From contig JAGAAJ010000083.1 of the NCBI GenBank assembly GCA_017615355.1, positions 1 to 51,770 on the forward strand: a stretch of DNA of 51,770 nucleotides, written 5' to 3'. Below the pieces are notes generated by a model, which searched no databases, was not told where the DNA came from, and saw only the letters and a program-made list of their open reading frames with translations. Below are positions 27,294 through 34,530 of this stretch, in pieces. Position numbers and translations under genes: made by a program. This DNA is from Prevotella sp. GTDB taxonomy: Bacteria > Bacteroidota > Bacteroidia > Bacteroidales > Bacteroidaceae. Each line of letters opens with the position of its first letter. Position 1 is the first letter of the stretch.

Positions 27294-28022
27294 CTACTCA
27301 GCATCCAAGCTTGACGCCACCGACTGATAGGCCTGCGCCATCGTGGCCTGTATGTTTTCAGGGCCCTGACCGACGGGATAGATGGGCTGATGAATGGTGA
27401 GACGCAGACGATGCCAATGCACGAAATGCCCGTCGCGGGTGCGAGGCATCACGTGGAAGGAGCCGTTGATGGTGATGGGCACCACAGGCAGCTGCAGCTC
27501 GTCGGCCAGCGCGAAGGCACCTTTCTTGAAGGGGCCCATCTCGCCAGTAAAGGTGCGGGCTCCCTCAGGGAAGACGGTGACGCTGGTGCCTCCCTGCAGG
27601 GTGCGGCGGGCATCCTCGTACGTCTTTTTGATACGCGAGGCACCGCTCTTGTCTACAAAGATCTGCTTCGACTTCGCACAAGCCCAGCCCACGAAGGGAA
27701 GCTTGCGCAGCGACTGCTTCATCATCCACTTGAAGTTGCGGCCCAGATAGCCGTAGATGAGGAAAATGTCGAAGGCTCCCTGATGGTTGGCCACGAAGAC
27801 ATAGGACTGTTTCTTCTCAATCTGGTTGCGTCCCTCCACCTTGACAGGCAGCAACAGCAGCCAGAGGATGACGCGTCCCCAGAGATGACCTGGATAGTAA
27901 CCCCAGAAATGGCCTTTGCCAATAGAGCATCCCACAGCGGTGACGATAGCGGTGATGAGTGTAGCTATCAGCCCCAACGGCAGGGCGATGAACAGTTGGT
28001 AAATGTAGTAGATATATTTCAT
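27294..28022 (-). CDS. plsC: 1-acyl-sn-glycerol-3-phosphate acyltransferase
   Basis: The 242-aa enzyme acylates lysophosphatidic acid to phosphatidic acid at the inner membrane. A hydrophobic N-terminal region (about residues 5-35 and 45-60) is followed by the acyltransferase motif HQGAFD (HX4D) near residue 79 and the substrate-binding FPEGART near 153. A further VPITINGS block is also typical. It lies 22 nt downstream of the metallophosphoesterase gene and is probably in the same operon. Confidence 0.92.
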   Translation of the reverse strand: MKYIYYIYQLFIALPLGLIATLITAIVTAVGCSIGKGHFWGYYPGHLWGRVILWLLLLPVKVEGRNQIEKKQSYVFVANHQGAFDIFLIYGYLGRNFKWMMKQSLRKLPFVGWACAKSKQIFVDKSGASRIKKTYEDARRTLQGGTSVTVFPEGARTFTGEMGPFKKGAFALADELQLPVVPITINGSFHVMPRTRDGHFVHWHRLRLTIHQPIYPVGQGPENIQATMAQAYQSVASSLDAE

Positions 28023-28044
28023 AGACTCATGGTTTTCATTATGG

Positions 28045-29031
28045 TTAACGTTTCCGTTTCAGCGTGACGACCACGACCTCCCCGGTAGTACCGAAGCGGA
28101 TGGGAACAACGCCGCCAACGCCCTTCGACACATAGAGACTGCGGTCACCCTCATTGAACAGACCGTAATAATCTTCGAATTTCAAGATGGCAGGCGACCA
28201 CCCCAGCAAGGTTATCTGCCCAGCATGAGTATGGCCACTCAACGTGAGCTGGGCATGACTATGCGGAAGAATCCTATTTCGCCAAGAGGTAGGATCGTGT
28301 TCTAGCATGACGACAAACTCATCACGGCTGACACCTCGAAGGGTCTTGTTGATATCGCCTTTCTGCGGTGAGCGGTCGCCAGGACCGTCATTCTCCATTC
28401 CTGCGATGACGATATGGGCCGAATCGCGAACGATATTGACATGACTGTTCATCAGCACCGTCCATCCCATGTCACGCTGCGCCTCTACGGTGCGTCCCAG
28501 GCAGAGGTAGCGCTCGTACTCGTCGATGGCTGTGGTGTCGATATAGATGGGATAGTCGTGATTACCCAAGACGGAGATCACGCCGTCGCGTGCCTTGATT
28601 CCCTTCAGGATGTCCTGACAGGCAATAATCTCGGAAGCCTCCTTGTTCTGCATGTCGCCGGTAAAGACCACCAAATCGGCATGTTGGGCGTTGATGCTGT
28701 CGACGAGGGCCTGAAGAATGCAACGCCGGCTGCCTGTATAGGTGCCCACATGGGTATCGCTGAACTGTACGATACGATAGCCGTCGAAGGCCTCGGGCAA
28801 ATCGCGGCTCGCAAATTCCAGATGTGTGATCTCCACTTTCCTGAATCCCACGTAGGTGCCCCAAAGGAAGATGTGCCAGCACAACAGCAGGGGAATGATC
28901 AGCGTCCAGCGCAGCCAGCGGCGATGCGTGCGCCAGCAAACCAGTCCAACGACGAGCGAAAGAAGCGCCAACGCTCCCCACCCTATATAAATATAGGTAT
29001 CAGGCGAGAGGAGGATGAAAAGCAGCAGCAT
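28045..29031 (-). CDS. Membrane metallophosphoesterase (calcineurin-like)
   Basis: The 328-aa protein has two or three N-terminal membrane helices (about residues 1-62) and a complete two-metal phosphoesterase set. The motifs are SDTHVG near 93, GDMQN near 126, GNHDYP near 158, HDPTSW near 245 and SGHTHAGQ near 264. It resembles the YkuE/YpbG group, whose substrates are poorly defined. The operon context between plsC and dihydroorotase does not settle its substrate. Confidence 0.88.
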   Translation of the reverse strand: MLLLFILLSPDTYIYIGWGALALLSLVVGLVCWRTHRRWLRWTLIIPLLLCWHIFLWGTYVGFRKVEITHLEFASRDLPEAFDGYRIVQFSDTHVGTYTGSRRCILQALVDSINAQHADLVVFTGDMQNKEASEIIACQDILKGIKARDGVISVLGNHDYPIYIDTTAIDEYERYLCLGRTVEAQRDMGWTVLMNSHVNIVRDSAHIVIAGMENDGPGDRSPQKGDINKTLRGVSRDEFVVMLEHDPTSWRNRILPHSHAQLTLSGHTHAGQITLLGWSPAILKFEDYYGLFNEGDRSLYVSKGVGGVVPIRFGTTGEVVVVTLKRKR

Positions 29032-29034
29032 TTA

Positions 29035-29075
29035 TCAACTATGAACTATGAATTATGAACTATGAATTATCTGAA
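29035..29075. repeat. AACTATGAATTATG short tandem repeat
   Basis: About three degenerate copies of TGAACTATGAATTA lie between the metallophosphoesterase start and the dihydroorotase stop codon. It is one of the simple-repeat tracts at gene junctions in this window. Confidence 0.7.
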
Positions 29076-30470
29076 TTGAACGGGCTGGCCGAACATTTCG
29101 TTTTCGCTCCGACGGGCAAACCGCCGGACACCGTTTTCGTTTTCGTCTTCGTATTCGTCTTCGTTTTCGTAAACGAGATGCCCGTTGCAGAGCGTCTTTT
29201 CTACGCGCCATTGGAACTGCTGGCCCTCGAAGGGACTCCACTTGCATTTGCTCTCGATGATATCCTCAGTCACCGTCCAAGGAGCATGAGGCCTCACGAT
29301 AGTGATGTCAGCCTGATAGCCAGGCCGCAAGAAACCCCTGTTGCGCACCTCGAAGATACGGGCAGGGTTGTGCGCCATCAGCTCCACCAGCCTTTCGATG
29401 GTGAGCACGCCCTCGTCGACAAGCGAGAGCATGGCAGGCAAGGCAAACTGGATGGACGGCATACCGCTGGCGGCACGTGCACAGCCTCCCTCCTTCTGCG
29501 ACAGCAGATGCGGAGCGTGGTCGGTGCCTATGGTGCTGATGCGTCCGTCGGTCAAACCCTGTCGCAGCGCCTCCTGGTCGATGACGCTCTTGATGGCGGG
29601 ATTCACCTTGATACGTGTGCCCAGCCGCTGATAGTCGACGGTCGAGAAGAGCAAGTGTCCTACGGTTGCCTCAGCAGTGATAGAGTGCAGGCAATTAGCG
29701 GGAATCATCTCAAGCTCTTCCTTTGTGCTGACATGGGCGATGTGCAGACGCGTCTGGTTTTTCACAGCCAGCTCGATGGCCTTCTGCGTAGATGCCATAC
29801 AGGCATCCTCGCTACGGATGAGCTGGTGGGCCCACACGGGAGGATCATCCCCGAAGCGCACCTTGAAGACCTGCATGTTCTGGTTGATGATGGCGGTGTC
29901 CTCGCAATGTGCCATCAGCGGCAGCGGTGTCTCGCTGAAGATGCGCTGCAGGGCCTCGTCGCGGTCTACCAGCATGTTTCCCGTCGAGCTGCCCATGAAG
30001 AGCTTGATGCCTGGTATGCGGTGGATGTCGAGCTGAGGAAAGAGCGACGTATTATCGTTGGTGGCGCCGAAGAAGAAGCTGTAGTTCACGTGGCTCTTGC
30101 GGCTTGCCAGCTCGAATTTCTGCTCCAGCGCCTCCAGCGTAGTGGTCTGCGGATTGGTGTTGGGCATGTCGAAGAACGTCGTCACGCCTCCTGCCGCTGC
30201 TGCCCTCGACTCACTCTCAATGTCGGCCTTCTCCGTCAGACCTGGCTCGCGGAAATGCACGTGTGAGTCAATCACACCAGGCAGGACGTAGCAGCCTGTG
30301 GCATCGATTATTTTTTGAGGTGAGAGGTGGGAGGTGAGAGGTGAGAGATTACCCTCTGTAGGCTCAGTCATTTCTCTCACCTCTAATAGTCTTTCCCCAT
30401 CAATAACAATAGAGCCAACAAAGGCTTTGCCTTCATTGACTATTGTTCCTCCTTGAATGATGGTTTTCAT
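29067..30470 (-). CDS. pyrC: Dihydroorotase
   Basis: The 467-aa zinc amidohydrolase closes the pyrimidine ring (carbamoyl aspartate to dihydroorotate). Its motifs are DSHVHFREPG near residue 64, DMPNTNP near 100, and GTDHAPH near 320 with the catalytic Asp. It is somewhat longer than usual for two reasons. Residues 41-52 (in NLSPLTSHLSP) come from a GGTGAGAGGTGAGAG repeat, and the C terminus has an acidic Asn/Glu/Asp-rich extension encoded by a TTTTCGTCTTCG-type repeat. Both look like expansions in surface loops. An allantoinase or other dihydroorotase-fold enzyme is less likely. Confidence 0.88.
   Translation of the reverse strand: MKTIIQGGTIVNEGKAFVGSIVIDGERLLEVREMTEPTEGNLSPLTSHLSPQKIIDATGCYVLPGVIDSHVHFREPGLTEKADIESESRAAAAGGVTTFFDMPNTNPQTTTLEALEQKFELASRKSHVNYSFFFGATNDNTSLFPQLDIHRIPGIKLFMGSSTGNMLVDRDEALQRIFSETPLPLMAHCEDTAIINQNMQVFKVRFGDDPPVWAHQLIRSEDACMASTQKAIELAVKNQTRLHIAHVSTKEELEMIPANCLHSITAEATVGHLLFSTVDYQRLGTRIKVNPAIKSVIDQEALRQGLTDGRISTIGTDHAPHLLSQKEGGCARAASGMPSIQFALPAMLSLVDEGVLTIERLVELMAHNPARIFEVRNRGFLRPGYQADITIVRPHAPWTVTEDIIESKCKWSPFEGQQFQWRVEKTLCNGHLVYENEDEYEDENENGVRRFARRSENEMFGQPVQFR
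29128..29175. repeat. TTCGT hexamer-type repeat in the pyrC 3' end
   Basis: Imperfect tandem units of GTTTTC/GTCTTC/GTATTC run for about 45 bp and encode the acidic NEDEYEDENENG-like tail of the dihydroorotase. Length change by multiples of 6 bp would keep the frame. Confidence 0.75.
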
Positions 30471-30473
30471 GAT

Positions 30474-31229
30474 TTATTCGGCGCTGGGCTCTGCTGTCGC
30501 TACGGGTTCGTCCTGTATCTCTCCCCTCAGGCGTGCCATGATCTCCTTGGCTTTGGAGTAGTATTCCTTGACATAGGGGTCGTTCTTGAATTTGTCCGTA
30601 GCCTTGCCCATGATTTCCTCAATCTGTGGCGTGAGCTGTGGATAGGGATAGTTGATGGTGAGCATCTGGAAAGCGCAGGGGCCAAGGACATTGTCCATAT
30701 TGCCCAGGATAAAGGCGGTTTCCAGGCTGTCCTTCCTCACCAGCAGTTCGTCTTCCTCGGCCATGAGCTTCTTCGAGATGGTCCGCTCGTCGATGCCTTC
30801 AAAAATCATCTGCGCCTCCTTATGGCCCAGCTCCATGCGAAGATTCTCCAGCTGTATGTGCTTGTCGATGTAGTCGTAGAGCTTCTCGTTCAGCGGTGTG
30901 CCGCTCACCTTGTTGCCCGTCTTGTCGATGGACACTTTGATGTCGCCCCTCTCTATGACGATGGGCATACCGCCGTCGCGGATGCTCAGCATAGCCAGGC
31001 GTATGGAGTCATACTGTCCTGTAAAGCCAAAACCGCCATGCACCACCTCGCACGAATCGATGTTCTTCAGCTCACCGCCTGCCAGCACTTTCAGGTAGAG
31101 CTTGCTACCATCCAGCACCGACACCGACGAGGTGCCTTGTATGTTGTACATTTCGGAATTTTGCTCTGCACATGCTGTAATCATCGTGACCACGACAAGG
31201 GCAGCATACAAGATTTTGTTTGTAGACAT
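30474..31229 (-). CDS. DUF4369 domain lipoprotein
   Basis: The 251-aa protein has a lipoprotein signal peptide (Cys near residue 20, in MITAC). A DUF4369 domain follows, with the LYLKVLAGGELKNIDSCEVVHGGFGFTG pattern spread over residues about 45-75. DUF4369 usually precedes a thioredoxin/AhpC domain in Bacteroidetes, but here the C-terminal 130 residues are helical and no CxxC motif is present. The protein is probably attached to the outer or inner membrane facing the periplasm. It ends 3 nt upstream of the dihydroorotase start, so the two are likely one operon. Confidence 0.8.
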   Translation of the reverse strand: MSTNKILYAALVVVTMITACAEQNSEMYNIQGTSSVSVLDGSKLYLKVLAGGELKNIDSCEVVHGGFGFTGQYDSIRLAMLSIRDGGMPIVIERGDIKVSIDKTGNKVSGTPLNEKLYDYIDKHIQLENLRMELGHKEAQMIFEGIDERTISKKLMAEEDELLVRKDSLETAFILGNMDNVLGPCAFQMLTINYPYPQLTPQIEEIMGKATDKFKNDPYVKEYYSKAKEIMARLRGEIQDEPVATAEPSAE

Positions 31230-31253
31230 GTTCGTTTTCTTGACTTTGGCCTA

Positions 31254-31261
31254 CAAAAATA
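31254..31261 (-). promoter_or_regulatory. Promoter -7 box before the DUF4369 gene
   Basis: Minus-strand TATTTTTG ending 24 nt before the ATG at 31229. No clear TTTG lies at the expected distance upstream, only a T-rich stretch. Confidence 0.4.
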
Positions 31262-31319
31262 CAACGATAGTTTGAAGTACGAAAAAAATTTTGCGCAATT
31301 TAAGCAATTACGCTCCCTT

Positions 31320-31721
31320 TTAGCGTTTTTTTGCCTCTTTTTTCAATTCGGCGTCAATTCTGAAGACAGTATAGAGCTGAATGACAGCCGCCAGCAAGAG
31401 CAGCACCATCCAGTTGTTGTGGATGTAGTTGAGCCACGTCAGATGGTCGAGGCCGAAGGGGTTGCCCTCGTCGGCAAACATCAGGGCGGCGGTGAGAATC
31501 AGCAGCACATCGCTCATCAGCATGATGCGGCGCAGACGCTGGATGGTGAAGTTGTCGCCCTCGTAGCGCTGCTGCACCTGCATGGCCACAAACGCCAGCG
31601 CGCCGACGGCGAAGAGCCAGGGTGCCAGGCCCTTGAACATCATCCACAAGGCGGCACCTGCTACCATCAACACCGCACCGCTGATGAAGATGGCGTTCTG
31701 AAAACTATTCAACTGTTTCAT
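31320..31721 (-). CDS. Small four-helix membrane protein
   Basis: The 133-aa protein has four hydrophobic segments (about residues 10-30, 33-50, 67-84 and 98-120) and a basic C-terminal tail. I do not recognise a named family. Its start overlaps the end of the FtsB/DivIC-like gene by 17 bp, and the order dnaX, divIC, then this gene suggests one operon. Confidence 0.75.
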   Translation of the reverse strand: MKQLNSFQNAIFISGAVLMVAGAALWMMFKGLAPWLFAVGALAFVAMQVQQRYEGDNFTIQRLRRIMLMSDVLLILTAALMFADEGNPFGLDHLTWLNYIHNNWMVLLLLAAVIQLYTVFRIDAELKKEAKKR

Positions 31722-32067
31722 TGCCGGTCAGTGTCTGTGGCGTGGGGTCATCATCGCTCAGCACGAAGACATCCTCATCGTCCATTTTCATAAAGTGCTG
31801 CTCGCGAGCCACATGCTCTACGACTTTCATGTCGGTCTGCAGCCGGTAGATCTGCTCCAGGTTGGCTTTCGTCAGCGCCTGGTGCTGCTTGATCTCGGCC
31901 TTCAGCTCGTTCATGCGGCTCTTGTTGCGCAAGTGGCCGACGACGCTGTTTTCGCCAAGGAATCCCACCAGCAGGACGCCGATGGCCACCACCACCAGAT
32001 ATTTGTTCACATGAAGGAGGGTCTTGCCCACCTTCTTCGCTTTCTGTATGAATTCTTTCCTAGTCAT
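31705..32067 (-). CDS. Septum formation initiator (FtsB/DivIC-like)
   Basis: The 120-aa protein has a short basic cytoplasmic start, one membrane helix (about residues 24-42) and an extracytoplasmic coiled coil (about 50-95). The coiled coil is followed by the conserved EHVAREQHFMK segment (E-x-x-A-R-x-x-x-x-x-x-K) of FtsB/DivIC proteins. It would act in the FtsL-FtsB-FtsQ subcomplex of the divisome. It lies 24 nt downstream of dnaX. Confidence 0.88.
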   Translation of the reverse strand: MTRKEFIQKAKKVGKTLLHVNKYLVVVAIGVLLVGFLGENSVVGHLRNKSRMNELKAEIKQHQALTKANLEQIYRLQTDMKVVEHVAREQHFMKMDDEDVFVLSDDDPTPQTLTGNETVE

Positions 32068-32091
32068 TCCTAATTCTCAATTATCAGTTTC

Positions 32092-33909
32092 CTAAGCCAG
32101 TATCAGGTCTAAGTCCTTGCACAGTTTCACCACCGAACGGTTCTGCTGGCCCATCACCTCGAGCTGCTGGCTTCGCGTCAGCACCTTCTCCTGCTCCTGC
32201 TTTTCTGCCACGCGCAGCAACAGGCTGATGTCGCTGTTGTGCAGATGGATCTGCAGGGTCTTGACGATGCTGCCCTTGATGGCATCCATCTCCGCCTTGA
32301 TGATCTCGTTGGGCACCACCACCTCTACGACGGGAGCCACTCCCTCCGAGGGCGGCGTGTGGATGATGGGGTTCATGTTCTTCATCCTGGCGCCGATACC
32401 GCTGAGACGCTGCGGCATGCGGTTGCACATCGACATCCACTGCAACTCCAGCTCGTCCTGCGTGAAGGGCAGCTTCTCGATCACCTCACTCCCCTTTCCA
32501 CTCTCGTCGAATGTTCCGGGCAGTATCTGCATCTTGCGCGACTGGCTCTGCGCACGCAGATTGCTCCACGATGTCGTTATTCCCGACAGTTTCAGTTTAC
32601 CACTCTCCTCTTTCCTCTTTCCACTTTCCTCTAATCCCACAGCCGCGGCTACCTGCGGGGCCGACTTCATTTCGGGCTGTGTCGATGGCTGCTCTCTCCT
32701 CTTTTCTCTTTCCTCTCTCCTCTCTCCTCTTTCCTCTCTCCTCTGAGGCGCTGCCATCAAGTTCTTAAACAGGTTTTTCAGTCTTCTGGGCTTGCGCCCA
32801 CTGCCCACGCCGTCGTCGGGCTGGGTAATCTGCGCTATCTCTATGAGCGTCAGCTCCACCAGCAGCCGTTTGTTCGACGATGCTCTGTAGCCCATGTCGC
32901 ACTGGTTCATCAGCCGCAGGGCCTGATAGAGGAAACGCGTGTCGGCCTTCTTCGCCTGCTCCTGGTAGCGCACGCTCTGCTGCTCGCTCACCTCCAGCAG
33001 GGGCAGCGTCTGCGGGTCTTTCGCCATCAGCACGTTGCGCACATGCTTCGCCAGGCCCTGAATGAGCAGACCGCCGTCGAATCCCTTGCCGATGATGTCG
33101 TTGAGCAAGACCATCAGCTCCGACACATTATTATTTATAGAGAGGTCGACGATGCGGAAGTAATACTCCGAGTCGAGCACGTTCAGGTCCTCAATCACCT
33201 TCTTGTAGGTGATGTTGCCCTGACAGAACGAAGCCGCCTGGTCGAAGATGCTCAGCGCGTCGCGCATGCCGCCGTCGGCCTTCTCGGCGATGACGGCCAG
33301 CGCCTCCTCCTCATAGCCGATGCCCTCCTTCTCGGCCACCTCCTTCAGGTGGTTGATGGTGTTCTGCACCGTCATGCGCTCGAAGTCATAGATCTGGCAG
33401 CGGCTCAGTATCGTGGGCAGAATCTTGTGCTTCTCCGTGGTGGCGAGGATGAAGATGACGTGTGCGGGCGGCTCTTCCAGCGTCTTCAGGAAGGCGTTGA
33501 AGGCTGCCGTCGACAGCATGTGCACCTCGTCGATGATAAAGACCTTGTACTTGCCCACCTGCGGCGGTATGCGCGTCTGCTCCATCAGCGTCTTGATGTG
33601 CTCCACCGAGTTGTTCGAGGCAGCATCAAGCTCGAAGATATTCAGCGACCGCTGCTCGTTGAACGACTGACAGCTCTCGCACTCGCCACAGGCCTCGCCC
33701 TCTGCCGTGGGGTTCTGGCAGTTGATGGCCTTGGCGAAGATGCGTGCGCAGGTGGTCTTTCCCACGCCGCGAGGGCCGCAGAACAGGTAGGCATGTGCCA
33801 GCTTGCCGCTCTTCACCGCGTTCTTCAGCGTGGTGGTCAGCGCCGTCTGGCCCACCACTGTGTCAAACGACATAGGGCGGTATTTTCGTGCCGATACGAT
33901 ATATTCCAT
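32092..33909 (-). CDS. dnaX: DNA polymerase III subunit gamma/tau
   Basis: This 605-aa clamp-loader ATPase has Walker A GPRGVGKTT near residue 44, the zinc-module cysteines (CGECESC near 76) and Walker B DEVHMLS near 125. It also has sensor 1 LATTEKHK near 155 and the SRC arginine-finger motif near 168. The C-terminal region corresponds to tau. Residues about 388-440 (RREERGERREER and EESGKRKEESGK) are encoded by CCTCTCTCC-type tandem repeats and form a charged linker. Its own promoter lies at 33932-33963. Confidence 0.95.
   Translation of the reverse strand: MEYIVSARKYRPMSFDTVVGQTALTTTLKNAVKSGKLAHAYLFCGPRGVGKTTCARIFAKAINCQNPTAEGEACGECESCQSFNEQRSLNIFELDAASNNSVEHIKTLMEQTRIPPQVGKYKVFIIDEVHMLSTAAFNAFLKTLEEPPAHVIFILATTEKHKILPTILSRCQIYDFERMTVQNTINHLKEVAEKEGIGYEEEALAVIAEKADGGMRDALSIFDQAASFCQGNITYKKVIEDLNVLDSEYYFRIVDLSINNNVSELMVLLNDIIGKGFDGGLLIQGLAKHVRNVLMAKDPQTLPLLEVSEQQSVRYQEQAKKADTRFLYQALRLMNQCDMGYRASSNKRLLVELTLIEIAQITQPDDGVGSGRKPRRLKNLFKNLMAAPQRREERGERREEREKRREQPSTQPEMKSAPQVAAAVGLEESGKRKEESGKLKLSGITTSWSNLRAQSQSRKMQILPGTFDESGKGSEVIEKLPFTQDELELQWMSMCNRMPQRLSGIGARMKNMNPIIHTPPSEGVAPVVEVVVPNEIIKAEMDAIKGSIVKTLQIHLHNSDISLLLRVAEKQEQEKVLTRSQQLEVMGQQNRSVVKLCKDLDLILA
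32580..32752. repeat. CTCTTTCC simple-repeat tracts inside dnaX
   Basis: Two tracts (about 32600-32640 and 32695-32748) made of imperfect CCTCTTTCCTCTCTCC units lie in frame and encode the Arg/Glu/Lys-rich linker between the ATPase core and the tau-type C terminus. Confidence 0.7.
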
Positions 33910-33931
33910 AGCTTGTTTCAGTTTCAGGCCA

Positions 33932-33963
33932 CAAAGTTACTAAAAGTCGAGAAAAATACAAAA
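33932..33963 (-). promoter_or_regulatory. Promoter of the dnaX operon
   Basis: Minus-strand TAACTTTG at 33932-33939 and TTTTG at 33959-33963, 19 bp apart, placing the transcript start about 15 nt before the dnaX ATG. Confidence 0.75.
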
Positions 33964-34042
33964 GAAAAATGCTTTTTTATTTTTATTTCCGAGTAACTTC
34001 GCTACAAAGTGGCATAGTTACGAAAAATGAAGAATTTGTCAG

Positions 34043-34426
34043 CTACTTCTCCTTTTCATATTTGATGCCTTGATAGAGTTCAGGCTTGCCCTTGCTGCTT
34101 TCCGGCAGGAAATGAAGGCGGACGCCGCGGATATGCTTGCGAGCCTTGAAGTCCTTGGGCTGGTCAACCTTTTCGCTCTCAATCTCAAGCTTCATCAGGC
34201 CCCAGTCGTTGAGCCGCACCTTGTCGCCGCGGCGCAGGTGGCGGTTGATGACGGCGGCGAGGCCCATCATCACCGTGATGACGGCATCCTTGCCAATACC
34301 GTCGCGCTCGGCCACCTCTTTGATAATCTGATTTGTATCAACGGTTTCGTCGTGAACGGCCACCGCCTTGTACTTGCCGAAAGTAGAGAGTGTCGGCTTC
34401 GTTTCTTTCTTAAGTGTATATTTCAT
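34043..34426 (-). CDS. HU-like DNA-binding protein (Bacteroidetes HU-HIG type)
   Basis: This 127-aa basic protein has the helix pair and beta arms of the HU/IHF fold: an NQIIKEVAERDGIG helix, then VMMGLAAVINRHLRRGDKVRLNDWGLMKLEIES. The R-G-x-x-V-x-L-x-x-x-G pattern is typical of HU proteins. Its 30-residue N-terminal extension and C-terminal tail match the large Bacteroidetes group often paired with VirE/VapE-like genes. I chose the ATG near 34426; the longer GTG frame to 34534 would translate the 74-bp inverted repeat and is unlikely. It lies just outside the left arm of that repeat. Confidence 0.8.
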   Translation of the reverse strand: MKYTLKKETKPTLSTFGKYKAVAVHDETVDTNQIIKEVAERDGIGKDAVITVMMGLAAVINRHLRRGDKVRLNDWGLMKLEIESEKVDQPKDFKARKHIRGVRLHFLPESSKGKPELYQGIKYEKEK

Positions 34427-34451
34427 ATTGTATAGGATTTTTTTTGTTTTA

Positions 34452-34525
34452 GGGTGCACGGGTGACACAATGCCGATAAACACGGGCGGTGCACCCTGTT
34501 TTTTAGGGTGACACGGGTGACACAA
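34452..34525 (-). repeat. 74-bp inverted repeat, left arm
   Basis: The segment beginning GGGTGCACGGGTGACACAAT at 34452 matches, with 5 mismatches in 74 positions by eye, the reverse complement of 36922-36995. It contains several GGGTGACAC units and an internal AGGGTGCAC/GTGCACCCT inverted repeat (34451-34459 and 34490-34498). A hairpin GTGACAC-AATG-GTGTCAC overlaps its end. Confidence 0.9.
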
Positions 34526-34530
34526 TGGTG

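Noticed and set aside
29055-31793. Long plus-strand frames of 403 and 446 aa
   Set aside because: They are shadows of the dihydroorotase, DUF4369 and downstream genes, whose motifs on the minus strand are unmistakable.
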